Origin: Pseudomonas wayambapalatensis
Lineage (GTDB): Bacteria; Pseudomonadota; Gammaproteobacteria; Pseudomonadales; Pseudomonadaceae
Direction of reading: 5' to 3'
Length of the DNA: 64,000 bases
NCBI GenBank assembly: GCA_014268975.2
Contig: CP077096.1
Coordinates: 4,439,501-4,503,500, forward strand
The notes under the pieces are model-generated. The model did no database searches. It had not been told where the DNA came from and worked only from the letters and a program-made list of their open reading frames with translations. Made by a program: the position numbers and the translations under genes. Positions 42,424 through 51,451 of this stretch are shown one piece after another (position 1 is the stretch's first letter; every line of letters begins with the position of its first letter).

Positions 42424-44844
42424 ATGAGCGACCAGCAGGATTTCCCGGAACACCCCGACGCACACAGCGAAATCGAACACCTCGAGGCCAAGGCCGAGAC
42501 CAGCCGCGCCCTTGCCCTGCCCGGCCAGCAACTGCCGGACAAGGTCTACGTGATCCCGATCCACAACCGCCCGTTCTTCCCAGCGCAAGTGCTGCCGGTG
42601 ATTGTCAACGAGGAACCCTGGGCCGAAACCCTCGACCTGGTCGCCAAGACCGATCATCATTCCCTGGCCCTGTTCTTCATGGACACCCCGCCCGAAGACC
42701 ACCGCCACTTCGACACCAAGGCGTTGCCGGAATACGGCACTCTGGTCAAGGTGCACCATGCCAGCCGCGAGAACGGCAAGCTGCAGTTCGTCGCCCAGGG
42801 CCTGACCCGCGTACGCATCCGCACCTGGCTCAAGCACCATCGACCACCCTACCTGGTCGAGGTCGAGTACCCGCACCAGCCCGCGCAGCCCACCGACGAG
42901 GTCAAGGCCTACGGCATGGCCCTGATCAATGCGATCAAGGAGCTGCTGCCGCTCAATCCGCTGTACAGCGAAGAGCTGAAGAACTATCTCAACCGCTTCA
43001 GCCCCAACGACCCCTCGCCGCTCACCGACTTCGCCGCCGCCCTGACCTCCGCCACCGGCAACCAGTTGCAGGAAGTGCTCGACTGCGTCCCCATGCTCAA
43101 GCGCATGGAGAAGGTCCTGCCGATGCTGCGCAAGGAAGTCGAGGTCGCGCGTTTGCAGAACGAGATTTCCGCCGAAGTAAACCGGCAGATCGGCGAGCAC
43201 CAGCGCGAATTCTTCCTCAAGGAACAGCTCAAGGTCATCCAGCAGGAACTGGGGCTGACCAAAGACGACCGCAGTGCCGACCTCGAACAGTTCGAACAGC
43301 GCCTGCAAGGCAAGACCCTGCCCGAGCAGGCTAAAAAGCGCATCGACGAGGAAATGGGCAAACTGGCGATCCTGGAAACCGGCTCGCCGGAATACGCCGT
43401 CACACGCAACTACCTCGAGTGGGCTACCGCATTGCCGTGGGGGCAGTACGGCCAGGACAAGCTCGATCTCAAGCACGCACGCAAGGTACTCGACCAGCAC
43501 CACGCCGGGCTCGACGACATCAAGGAGCGCATTCTCGAGTTCCTCGCCGTAGGTGCCTGGAAAGGCGAGATCAGCGGCTCGATCGTGCTGCTGGTCGGCC
43601 CGCCGGGTGTCGGCAAGACCAGCATCGGCAAATCCATCGCCGAATCCCTGGGGCGTCCCTTCTACCGCTTCAGCGTCGGCGGCATGCGCGACGAAGCCGA
43701 GATCAAGGGCCACCGCCGCACCTACATCGGCGCCCAACCCGGCAAGCTGGTGCAGGCGCTGAAGGATGTCGAGGTGATGAACCCGGTGATCATGCTCGAC
43801 GAGATCGACAAGATGGGCCAGAGCTATCAGGGCGATCCGGCCTCGGCACTCCTGGAAACGCTGGATCCAGAGCAGAACGTCGACTTCCTCGACCACTACC
43901 TGGACCTGCGCCTGGACCTGTCGAAGGTGCTGTTCGTCTGCACCGCCAACACTCTGGACTCGATCCCCGGCCCGCTGCTCGACCGCATGGAAGTGATTCG
44001 CCTGTCCGGCTACATCACCGAAGAAAAGCTGGCCATCGCCAAGCGCCACCTGTGGCCCAAGCAACTGGACAAGGCCGGCGTTGCCAAGACCAGCCTGAGC
44101 ATCAGCGACGGCGCCCTGCGCATGGTGATCGAGGGCTATGCCCGTGAAGCCGGGGTCCGCCAGCTGGAGAAACAGCTCGGCAAGCTGGTGCGCAAGTCAG
44201 TGGTCAAGTTGCTGGAGAGCCCGGACGCCAAGCTCAAGATCGGCACCAAGGACCTCGAGGCAGCACTGGGCATGCCGGTGTTCCGCAGCGAGCAAGTACT
44301 GGCGGGCAAGGGCGTGATCACAGGCCTTGCCTGGACCAGCATGGGCGGCGCCACCCTACCGATCGAGGCCACGCGCATTCATACGCTCAACCGCGGCTTC
44401 AAGCTCACCGGAAAGCTGGGTGACGTGATGAAGGAGTCCGCAGAAATCGCCTATAGCTATGTCAGCTCGAACCTCAAGCAGTACGGCGGTGATCCAGGCT
44501 TCTTCAACGAAGCTTTCATTCACCTGCACGTGCCCGAGGGCGCCACGCCCAAGGACGGCCCCAGTGCCGGCGTGACCATGGCCAGCGCATTGCTGTCACT
44601 GGCGCGGGACCAGGCGCCGAAGAAAGGTGTGGCGATGACTGGCGAGTTGACCCTTACCGGGCAGGTGCTGCCGATTGGCGGAGTGCGCGAGAAGGTGATC
44701 GCCGCGCGGCGCCAGAAGATTCACGAGCTGATCCTGCCGGAAGCCAACCGAGGTGATTTCGAAGAACTGCCCGAGTACCTGCGCGAAGGCTTGACCGTCC
44801 ACTTCGCCAAGCGCTTTGCCGACGTGGCGAAAGTGTTGTTCTGA
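42424..44844 (+). CDS. ATP-dependent protease Lon, second paralogue type
   Basis: The 806-residue protein has the LonA layout: N-terminal substrate domain (KVYVIPIHNRPFFPAQVLPV), AAA+ with Walker A GPPGVGKTS (392-400) and Walker B VIMLDEIDKMG, and the protease domain with catalytic S714 (DGPSAGVTM) and K757 (REKVIAARR). It is the Lon-2 form that sits beside gcd in P. putida-type genomes; the main Lon lies elsewhere (context from memory). The N-terminal charged extension (residues 1-40) is distinctive. No heat-shock promoter was seen. Confidence 0.92.
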   Translation: MSDQQDFPEHPDAHSEIEHLEAKAETSRALALPGQQLPDKVYVIPIHNRPFFPAQVLPVIVNEEPWAETLDLVAKTDHHSLALFFMDTPPEDHRHFDTKALPEYGTLVKVHHASRENGKLQFVAQGLTRVRIRTWLKHHRPPYLVEVEYPHQPAQPTDEVKAYGMALINAIKELLPLNPLYSEELKNYLNRFSPNDPSPLTDFAAALTSATGNQLQEVLDCVPMLKRMEKVLPMLRKEVEVARLQNEISAEVNRQIGEHQREFFLKEQLKVIQQELGLTKDDRSADLEQFEQRLQGKTLPEQAKKRIDEEMGKLAILETGSPEYAVTRNYLEWATALPWGQYGQDKLDLKHARKVLDQHHAGLDDIKERILEFLAVGAWKGEISGSIVLLVGPPGVGKTSIGKSIAESLGRPFYRFSVGGMRDEAEIKGHRRTYIGAQPGKLVQALKDVEVMNPVIMLDEIDKMGQSYQGDPASALLETLDPEQNVDFLDHYLDLRLDLSKVLFVCTANTLDSIPGPLLDRMEVIRLSGYITEEKLAIAKRHLWPKQLDKAGVAKTSLSISDGALRMVIEGYAREAGVRQLEKQLGKLVRKSVVKLLESPDAKLKIGTKDLEAALGMPVFRSEQVLAGKGVITGLAWTSMGGATLPIEATRIHTLNRGFKLTGKLGDVMKESAEIAYSYVSSNLKQYGGDPGFFNEAFIHLHVPEGATPKDGPSAGVTMASALLSLARDQAPKKGVAMTGELTLTGQVLPIGGVREKVIAARRQKIHELILPEANRGDFEELPEYLREGLTVHFAKRFADVAKVLF

Positions 44845-44948
44845 TAAACCCAGGGCCTATCGCGATGCCCCGCGATGGGCCCTCACAGGCCCCACACACT
44901 CCAGCGCATCGGTTATCCTCAGGGCCATCGTCCGCCTCAGGAGCCATC

Positions 44949-45341
44949 ATGACCTTCTCCCGCCTGCTGCTCCCCCTGAGCCTCAGCCTGCTCGCCGCCT
45001 GCGCCCAGCAATCGCGGCAGACCGTCGAGCTGGATGCCGACAGCGAATGCCCCCAGCGCCTGCACGTCGGCCAGACCCTGTCGCTGTCGCTGGCCAGCAA
45101 CCCCTCCACCGGGTATCGCTGGAGCATCAAGGATCCGGCCTCGGGCCTGCTACGCAGCCTCGGCCCGGAAGTCTACAACTCGCCCGAGGAAGCTGGCATC
45201 GTTGGCAGTGCCGGTGTCGCCACCTGGCGCTTCCAGGCGGTCAGTGCCGGCGAAGGGCACCTGGTGCTGGTCTACCAGCAGCCCTGGGCCCCGGAAGTCC
45301 AGCCCGTGGAAACCTTCGATTGCGCCATCCGGGTGAAATGA
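44949..45341 (+). CDS. Chagasin-type (I42) protease inhibitor lipoprotein
   Basis: The 130-residue protein is a predicted lipoprotein (lipobox LAAC, C18). It has the I42 inhibitor loops: NPSTGY (51-56), a middle Gly-rich loop (GIVGSAGVATWRF) and QPW in LVLVYQQPWAP. In chagasin these loops plug the active site of papain-like cysteine proteases. A periplasmic or outer-membrane role against host or self proteases is inferred. I chose the ATG at 44949, preceded by CAGGAGCC. Confidence 0.88.
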   Translation: MTFSRLLLPLSLSLLAACAQQSRQTVELDADSECPQRLHVGQTLSLSLASNPSTGYRWSIKDPASGLLRSLGPEVYNSPEEAGIVGSAGVATWRFQAVSAGEGHLVLVYQQPWAPEVQPVETFDCAIRVK

Positions 45342-45432
45342 ACGCGCCACACTGGTCAGCCGGCCATGCATCCTCGGCCCGGTTTGGCTAGAATGCCGCC
45401 CCTCGACATCACCCGCTGAATCTGGACCCGCC

Positions 45433-46176
45433 GTGAGCAAAGACCCCGACCGCCTCTTCGCCCAACCCCTGGAGCAAGTGCCCGACTTCGTCTTCAACGA
45501 GGACGTGGTGCGTGTGTTCCCGGACATGATCAAGCGTTCGGTACCCGGCTACCCGACCATCGTCGAAAACCTCGGCGTGCTCGCCGCACGCTTCGCCCAG
45601 CCACACACCGCCCTGTACGACCTCGGCGCCTCGCTGGGCGCAGTGACCCAGTCGCTGCGCCGCCACGTGCGCCACGATGGCTGCCGGGTGATCGCCGTGG
45701 ACAACTCCGCGGCCATGGTCGAACGCTGCCGGCAGTACCTCACCGCCCAGGACTCGATGTTCCAGGAACTGCTGCCGGTGCAGGTGCTCGAGGCCGACAT
45801 CCTCGCCCTGCCCTTCGAGCCTGCCTCGGTGGTGGCAATGAACTTCACCCTGCAGTTCATCGCCCCGGAGCAACGCCTGGCCCTGCTCGCACGCATTCAC
45901 CAAGCCCTGCTGCCAGGCGGCGCGCTGATCCTGTCCGAGAAACTGCGCTTCGACGACGAACAGGAACAGGAGCTGCTCAACGACCTGCACCTGGACTTCA
46001 AGCGCGCCAATGGCTACAGCGACCTGGAAATCGCCCAGAAGCGCAGCGCCATCGAGCACGTGATGAAGCCCGACACCCTGCAAGCCCACCAGGAGCGCCT
46101 GCGCGCCGCCGGCTTCTCGAAAGTCGTGCCCTGGTTCCAATGCCTCAATTTCGCCTCGCTGATAGCCCTGCCATGA
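45433..46176 (+). CDS. cmoA: Carboxy-S-adenosyl-L-methionine synthase
   Basis: CmoA converts SAM and prephenate to carboxy-SAM for wobble uridine modification (cmo5U34) of tRNA. The 247-residue methyltransferase-fold protein has LYDLGASLGAVTQSL as the SAM loop and MNFTLQFIAPEQR. It begins with GTG at 45433, and its stop overlaps the cmoB start by 4 bp. Confidence 0.96.
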   Translation: MSKDPDRLFAQPLEQVPDFVFNEDVVRVFPDMIKRSVPGYPTIVENLGVLAARFAQPHTALYDLGASLGAVTQSLRRHVRHDGCRVIAVDNSAAMVERCRQYLTAQDSMFQELLPVQVLEADILALPFEPASVVAMNFTLQFIAPEQRLALLARIHQALLPGGALILSEKLRFDDEQEQELLNDLHLDFKRANGYSDLEIAQKRSAIEHVMKPDTLQAHQERLRAAGFSKVVPWFQCLNFASLIALP

Positions 46177-47129
46177 TCGATCTGTCCCCCCTCGTCCGCC
46201 GTCTGGCGGGCACGCCGCTGGCTTCCTGGTCCCAAGGGCTGCAAGCACAACTCGACACCAAGCTGGAAAAAGGCCATGGCGACCTCGAGCGCTGGCGCGG
46301 CGCGCTGGATGCGCTGCCGGACCTGACGCCCGAGAAAATCGACCTGGTCGACGGCTTGCGCCTGGACAGCGACTGCGATGCCGCCACCCGCGCCCAGGTA
46401 CACCAGGCGCTGATGGGGCTTTCGCCCTGGCGCAAGGGGCCGTTCGACCTGTTCGGTGTGCACGTGGATACCGAATGGCGCTCGGACTGGAAGTGGTCGC
46501 GGGTCGGCCCGCACCTGAACCTCAAGGGCAAACGCGTGCTCGATGTCGGCTGCGGCAACGGCTACTACCAATGGCGCATGCTCGGCGCCGGTGCCGACAT
46601 GGTGGTCGGTGTCGACCCGAACTGGCTGTTCTTCTGCCAGTTCCAGGCGGTGCAGAAGTACCTGCCGGAGCTGCCCGCCTGGCACCTGCCCTTCGCCCTG
46701 GAAGAGCTGCCCGCCAACCTTGAAGGCTTCGACACCGTGTTTTCGATGGGCGTGTTCTATCACCGTCGATCGCCCATCGAGCACCTGCTGGCGCTCAAGG
46801 ACTGCCTGGTCAAAGGCGGCGAGCTGGTACTCGAGACCCTGGTGGTCGAAGGCGACGAGCAGCACGTGCTGGTGCCAGAAGACCGCTACGCGCAGATGCG
46901 CAACGTTTGGTTCCTGCCGTCGGTGCCCGCGCTGGAGCGCTGGCTGCGCCGCGCCGGCTTCAGCGATGTGCGCTGCGTGGATGTCAGCGTCACCAGCGTC
47001 GAGGAGCAGCGCAGCACCGACTGGATGCGTTACCAGTCGCTGGCTGACTTCCTCGACCCGAACGACCACAGCAAGACCATCGAAGGCCTCCCGGCCCCCC
47101 GCCGCGCCACGCTGCTGGCGCGCAAATAA
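46173..47129 (+). CDS. cmoB: tRNA U34 carboxymethyltransferase
   Basis: CmoB moves the carboxymethyl group from carboxy-SAM to 5-hydroxyuridine at tRNA position 34. The 318-residue protein has LDVGCGNGYYQWRML (SAM loop) and the conserved GVFYHRRSPIEHL block. The ATG at 46173 overlaps the cmoA stop. The two enzymes act in sequence. Confidence 0.96.
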   Translation: MIDLSPLVRRLAGTPLASWSQGLQAQLDTKLEKGHGDLERWRGALDALPDLTPEKIDLVDGLRLDSDCDAATRAQVHQALMGLSPWRKGPFDLFGVHVDTEWRSDWKWSRVGPHLNLKGKRVLDVGCGNGYYQWRMLGAGADMVVGVDPNWLFFCQFQAVQKYLPELPAWHLPFALEELPANLEGFDTVFSMGVFYHRRSPIEHLLALKDCLVKGGELVLETLVVEGDEQHVLVPEDRYAQMRNVWFLPSVPALERWLRRAGFSDVRCVDVSVTSVEEQRSTDWMRYQSLADFLDPNDHSKTIEGLPAPRRATLLARK

Positions 47130-47132
47130 AAA

Positions 47133-47150
47133 AGGCGCCCCGAGGGGCGC
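47133..47150 (-). terminator. Terminator of the small exported-protein gene
   Basis: GGCGCCCC and GGGGCGCC form a perfect 8-bp stem with a 2-base centre. On the minus strand a U-tract follows from AAAAAA at 47127-47132. The plus strand lacks a T-run, so cmoB may not end here. Confidence 0.8.
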
Positions 47151-47201
47151 CCAAGTTCACCGGCGGCGGGGAGCTGTCGCAGCACCGGTGCCTCACCAAG
47201 A

Positions 47202-47405
47202 CTATTCCTTGGCCACCTCACGAGCCGTCTCCTGCGCCTGGCGCTCACGCTTGACCAGCACTTCCTGGCGGTCGCCGAACAGCCGCTGCTGTTCCTTGAG
47301 AAATGTATCCACGAACCGCTGCGAACGCTCCGCGCCACCCTCGGCGAAAACGCTGGTGCTGCCCACGGCGAGAATCGCCAGCAGCAGGTATTTGGTCAGG
47401 TTCAT
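47202..47405 (-). CDS. Small exported protein of unknown function
   Basis: The 67-residue product has a clear signal peptide (TKYLLLAILAVGSTSVFA, cut before EGG) and a short, highly charged helical mature part (45 residues, rich in Glu, Arg and Gln). I recognise no domain. Its own terminator downstream and a clean start support a real gene. Confidence 0.7.
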   Translation of the reverse strand: MNLTKYLLLAILAVGSTSVFAEGGAERSQRFVDTFLKEQQRLFGDRQEVLVKRERQAQETAREVAKE

Positions 47406-47674
47406 CGTGCTTGCCTCATGATCACCGTTCAGACAGCGCCATCCTAGCGAGGGGCAGCTAACGCCAAGGTGAGGTGGGCATTACAGTCTTGCAATGTGGT
47501 CCTGTGGGCTGTGTTTACCCGCGACGGAGCTCGAACAAGCAGCCAGATGACGCCCGCATTACAAATCGGTTATTTGCGCCGACAACGCGTTCTCATGCCG
47601 TAACATCCTGCAGCTTGACCCTAAAGCCCCTACAGGCTTGAGAATCGCGCCCTTTCCACCCCACAGAGCCCCCC

Positions 47675-48349
47675 ATGCGCCTATTGATCATCGAGGACGA
47701 ACCCCGCACCGCCGACTACCTGCAGCAGGGCCTGCGCGAAAACGGCTACGTGGTCGATTGCGCATATACGGGCACCGATGGCCTGCACCTGGCGCGCCAG
47801 CACAGCTACGATCTGGTGATCCTCGACGTCAACCTGCCCGAGCTCGATGGCTGGGGCGTGCTGCAGCGCCTGCGTGCCGAATCATCCACTCGGATCATGA
47901 TGCTCACCGCGCACGGTCGCCTGGCCGACCGGGTCAAGGGCCTGGACCTGGGTGCCGACGACTATCTGCTCAAACCTTTCGAGTTCCCGGAGCTGCTGGC
48001 ACGAATCCGCAGCCTGCTGCGGCGCAACGATCAGCACCTGCAACCGGACACCCTGAAAGTCGCCGACCTCGAGCTCGACCCCGGCCGGCATCGCGCCTGG
48101 CGTGGCGGCCAGCGCATCGACCTCACCGCCAAGGAGTTCACCCTGCTGCACCTGCTGATGCGCCAGAGCGGCGAAGTGCTCTCTCGTACGCAAATCATCT
48201 CGCTGGTGTGGGACATGAATTTCGACTGCGACACCAATGTGGTCGAGGTATCGATCCGCCGCCTGCGGGCCAAGATCGACGACCCCTTCGACAACAAGCT
48301 CATACACACCTTGCGCGGCGTGGGCTATGTACTCGAGGCTCGCACGTGA
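47675..48349 (+). CDS. OmpR-family response regulator
   Basis: The 224-residue protein has a receiver domain (EDEPRTADYL, phospho-Asp in VILDVNLPELDG, K in LLKPFEFPELLARI) and a C-terminal winged helix (LTAKEFTLLHLLMRQ, NVVEVSIRRLRAKID). It groups with the heavy-metal/CopR-CzcR-like branch by sequence, but no metal efflux gene is near. The stop overlaps the sensor start by 4 bp (GTGA). Confidence 0.9.
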   Translation: MRLLIIEDEPRTADYLQQGLRENGYVVDCAYTGTDGLHLARQHSYDLVILDVNLPELDGWGVLQRLRAESSTRIMMLTAHGRLADRVKGLDLGADDYLLKPFEFPELLARIRSLLRRNDQHLQPDTLKVADLELDPGRHRAWRGGQRIDLTAKEFTLLHLLMRQSGEVLSRTQIISLVWDMNFDCDTNVVEVSIRRLRAKIDDPFDNKLIHTLRGVGYVLEART

Positions 48350-49731
48350 AAGGCCGCACCCTGTCGCTGCGCCTGGGGCTTTCGGTCACCCTGATGGGCG
48401 CCGCGCTGGTGCTGCTGCTGGCCTGCCTGGCAGTGTTCGCCCTCGACCACGAACTGGACAGCCGCGCCCGTCGCGACCTGGCGCGCAAGATGATGCAAGT
48501 CGAGCACAACCTGCGGGTGGACCTGCGCAGCGACGACCTTGGCGCTCGCGCTCATCCCCTGCTCGACCTGGTGATGGGGCACGACAACCTTAGCCTCAAT
48601 GTGCTGGCAATCAACGGGCGGCATCCGTCGCTGCTGAGCCTGGGCCCGGCGCTCGAAGCACAGGCCTTGCGCCAGCTACCGGCGGGGCAGCAACCAAGCT
48701 TCACGCAATGGCGCGACAGCGACGGGCGGCAGATCCTCACCGTCACTCAATTGATGCGCCTGCGCGACGACCAGCCGGTGCGGGTGATGATGTCGCTGGA
48801 CCGCGCCGACGACAATGCGCTGCTCCAGGCCTACCTGAATTCGACCTTGCTGGCGCTGCCGATACTCTTGCTGCTGATCGGCATCGGTGCCTGGAAACTG
48901 GTGCAGCGCGGGCTCGACCCCTTGCGCCGGTTCCGCCGCATCGCCGGGCAGATCTGCGCACACGACCTGGCGCACCGCCTGCCGACCAGTGGCCTGCCCC
49001 AGGAACTGGCGGAGCTGGCCGGCAGCATCAACATCATGCTCGATCGCCTCGACCAGGGCGTTCGCCAGCTGTCGCAGTTCTCCGACGACCTGGCCCACGA
49101 ACTGCGCACTCCCATCGGCAACCTGATGGGCAAGGCCCAGGTCACCCTGTCCCGCGAGCGCGACGGCAACCGCTACCGCGAGGCGCTGGAGGACAGCGTC
49201 GAGGAACTCACCCGCCTGAACCGCATCATCAATGACATGTTGTTCCTGGCCCAGGTCAGCCAACCCCAGGCGCTGGCCATGCTCAAGCCGCTGTCCTTGG
49301 CCGATGAAACCGCACGGGTGATGGCGCTGTTCGACTTCAGCGCCGAACTGAAAGGTATCGAGCTGCGTGCACACGGCTGGGGCACGGCACTGGCCGACCG
49401 GTTGATGTTCCAGCGGGCGCTGTCGAATCTGCTGAGCAATGCGATTCGCCATAGCCCGCAAGACCAGGTGATCGAACTGGGCATCGAGCGGCGCCAGGAC
49501 CAGGTGTGGTTATGGGTGCAGAACCAGGGGCCCGGGATCGACGAAGCGCATCTGGCGCATCTGTTCGAGCGTTTCTACCGGGTCGGCTGTGGGCGCTCGC
49601 GACAGGAGGGTGGAACCGGGCTGGGGCTGGCGATCGTGAAGTCGATCATGCAATTGCATGGCGGCCGGGTCGAGGTGAGCAGCCAGGCTCAGGGGCCTAC
49701 GCGGTTTACCCTGGTGTTTCGGGCGGAATGA
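48346..49731 (+). CDS. Sensor histidine kinase
   Basis: The 461-residue kinase has two membrane helices (LGLSVTLMGAALVLLLACLA and LLALPILLLLIGIGAW) flanking a periplasmic domain of about 130 residues. HAMP, HisKA (DDLAHELRTPIGN) and HATPase (LLSNAIRHSP, GTGLGLAIV) domains follow. The stimulus is unknown; it pairs with the response regulator upstream. It begins with GTG inside that gene's stop. Confidence 0.9.
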   Translation: MKGRTLSLRLGLSVTLMGAALVLLLACLAVFALDHELDSRARRDLARKMMQVEHNLRVDLRSDDLGARAHPLLDLVMGHDNLSLNVLAINGRHPSLLSLGPALEAQALRQLPAGQQPSFTQWRDSDGRQILTVTQLMRLRDDQPVRVMMSLDRADDNALLQAYLNSTLLALPILLLLIGIGAWKLVQRGLDPLRRFRRIAGQICAHDLAHRLPTSGLPQELAELAGSINIMLDRLDQGVRQLSQFSDDLAHELRTPIGNLMGKAQVTLSRERDGNRYREALEDSVEELTRLNRIINDMLFLAQVSQPQALAMLKPLSLADETARVMALFDFSAELKGIELRAHGWGTALADRLMFQRALSNLLSNAIRHSPQDQVIELGIERRQDQVWLWVQNQGPGIDEAHLAHLFERFYRVGCGRSRQEGGTGLGLAIVKSIMQLHGGRVEVSSQAQGPTRFTLVFRAE

Positions 49732-49744
49732 TGAGGGGGTCACA

Positions 49745-49829
49745 CCGGCCCAATCGCGGGACAAGCCCGCTCCCACAAGTACCCGCTATTCTCATGGACA
49801 GCGGGTACTTGTGGGAGCGATTGGGCCGG
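49745..49829. repeat. Long near-perfect inverted repeat, derived REPIN
   Basis: The left arm (49745-49787) matches the reverse complement of the right arm (49800-49829) except that the left has 13 extra bases (49758-49770) containing the REP core GGGACAAGCCCGC. It lies in the convergent gap between the sensor kinase and pdxJ and probably blocks read-through from both sides. Confidence 0.8.
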
Positions 49830-49835
49830 CACTGA

Positions 49836-50579
49836 TCAGCGGGAACTGGCCGCCACGATCAGGGCCTTCATCTCTGCCACCGCGGCCTTGAAGCCGACGA
49901 ACAATGCATGGGCCACCAGCGCATGGCCAATGTTCAGCTCATTGATACCCTTGATCGCTGCCACGGCCTCGACGTTATGGTAGTGCAGGCCATGCCCGGC
50001 ATTGACGATCAGCCCCTGCCCCACGCCGAAGGCCACACCGTCGACGATACGCTTCAACTCTTCGGCCACCTCGGTCGGGGTCTGTGCATCGGCATAGCGA
50101 CCGGTATGCAACTCGATGGCCGGTGCGCCCACGCGACGCGACGCTTCGATCTGCCGCTCGTCGGCATCGATGAACAGCGACACCTCGGCCCCGGTACGCG
50201 CCAGGCGTTCCACCGCAGCCTTGATCCGCGCCTCCTGGCCGGCCACGTCCAGGCCACCTTCGGTGGTCAGCTCCTGACGGGTCTCGGGCACCAGGCAGAT
50301 GTGCGCAGGGCGGATCCTCTCGGCAAAGAGCATCATTTCCTCGGTCACGCCCATCTCGAAGTTCATGCGCGTCTGCAACACGTCCTTGAGCAGCAGCACA
50401 TCACGCTCCTGGATGTGCCGACGGTCTTCGCGCAAATGCACGGTGATGCCGTCGGCACCCGCTTCCTCGGCGTCCAGCGCGGCCTTGACCGGGTCCGGAT
50501 AGCGGGTGCCCCGGGCCTGGCGCAGAGTGGCCACGTGATCGATGTTGACGCCGAGAAGCATGCGGTTGCTGTGAGTCAC
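49836..50579 (-). CDS. pdxJ: Pyridoxine 5'-phosphate synthase
   Basis: PdxJ condenses 1-deoxyxylulose-5-phosphate with 3-amino-2-oxopropyl phosphate to form pyridoxine 5'-phosphate. The 247-residue TIM barrel has LLGVNIDHVATLRQARGT at the N-terminus and ELNIGHALVAHALFVG at the C-terminus. I chose the GTG at 50579 because AGGAGA lies 7 bases upstream; the frame runs 34 residues further with unrelated sequence. It ends the lepA-rnc-era-recO line. Confidence 0.95.
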   Translation of the reverse strand: MTHSNRMLLGVNIDHVATLRQARGTRYPDPVKAALDAEEAGADGITVHLREDRRHIQERDVLLLKDVLQTRMNFEMGVTEEMMLFAERIRPAHICLVPETRQELTTEGGLDVAGQEARIKAAVERLARTGAEVSLFIDADERQIEASRRVGAPAIELHTGRYADAQTPTEVAEELKRIVDGVAFGVGQGLIVNAGHGLHYHNVEAVAAIKGINELNIGHALVAHALFVGFKAAVAEMKALIVAASSR

Positions 50580-50622
50580 GAAAGGCTCTCCTGAAGATTG
50601 AGCCACACAGCATACGACGTGC

Positions 50623-51306
50623 TCAGCGCTTGCGAAACAGTTCCCGGCTGACCAGCGGCTTGGGCCCAAGGTGAACGGCAAGCGCCTGGCGCATCAGGCG
50701 CTTGGCCGCAAGCAGCGCGCCAGGTGCGTCCCAGTCAGCATCGGCCAGGGCCAACAGCTCTGTGCCAATGAACAGACCAGGCTGAAGCAGTTCGACCCGC
50801 TCCAGCCCGGCGTCCACCTGGAGTCGGTAGCGCCCCTCGGCGACGACCGCGTCATCGTTCACGTCGTGAGTCAGCGAGAAGGCATAACCCAACTCGTCCA
50901 GCAGACGCCATTCGAAGGCGCGCAGCAGCGGCTCCAACGGGCGACCGGCAGCCAGCGCCTCAAGGGTGAGGGTGTAGTGCTCGAACAGTGCAGGGAACGG
51001 CGCCTCGGCAGGAAGCAGGCGCATCAGCAACTCGTTGAGATACAGCCCGCTGAACAACGCATCGCCATGCAGCCAGCCGGCAAGGCCGACCGTATCCAAC
51101 CGACCGACGTTCTTCAACTCGCCTCGCCCGCGCAACTCGACTTCCAGCGGCACGAAGGGGCGCACCGGGCTGCCGCCCTTGCCGCGCGCGCGCCGCAGCA
51201 CCGCCCGCACACGGCCTTGGGCGGTGAAGAAGTCCACCAACGCGCTGGTTTCCTTGTAGGCGCGGCTGTGCAGGACGTAGGCGGGTTGCGGGGTGGGTTG
51301 GTCCAT
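50623..51306 (-). CDS. recO: DNA repair protein RecO
   Basis: RecO anneals ssDNA and loads RecA in the RecFOR pathway. The 227-residue protein has the N-terminal OB fold (PAYVLHSRAYKETSALVDFFT) and a helical C-terminal domain. Its position next to pdxJ and era is the conserved gammaproteobacterial order. Confidence 0.94.
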   Translation of the reverse strand: MDQPTPQPAYVLHSRAYKETSALVDFFTAQGRVRAVLRRARGKGGSPVRPFVPLEVELRGRGELKNVGRLDTVGLAGWLHGDALFSGLYLNELLMRLLPAEAPFPALFEHYTLTLEALAAGRPLEPLLRAFEWRLLDELGYAFSLTHDVNDDAVVAEGRYRLQVDAGLERVELLQPGLFIGTELLALADADWDAPGALLAAKRLMRQALAVHLGPKPLVSRELFRKR

Positions 51307-51338
51307 GAGCGGTCACTCGGTCTCAGGCAAAGCGCACA

Positions 51339-51438
51339 CCTGTAGGAGCGGGCTTGCCCGCGAAGAGGCCAGCCCAGGCACCGTGGATGCATGGCACGGG
51401 CGTTGCCCGTGTTCGCGGGCAAGCCCGCTCCTACAAGG
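51339..51438. repeat. REPIN between era and recO
   Basis: The outer arms CCTGTAGGAGCGGGCTTGCC and GGCAAGCCCGCTCCTAC are inverted copies, with a central CACGGGC-GTT-GCCCGTG hairpin. Unlike most REPINs it lies inside an operon on the minus strand. Confidence 0.87.
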
Positions 51439-51451
51439 TGCGCGGCGAGGC

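Noticed and set aside
47638..48345. N-terminal extension of the sensor kinase overlapping the response regulator gene
   Set aside because: It is the response regulator in another frame; the GTG at 48346 fits a normal coupled start.
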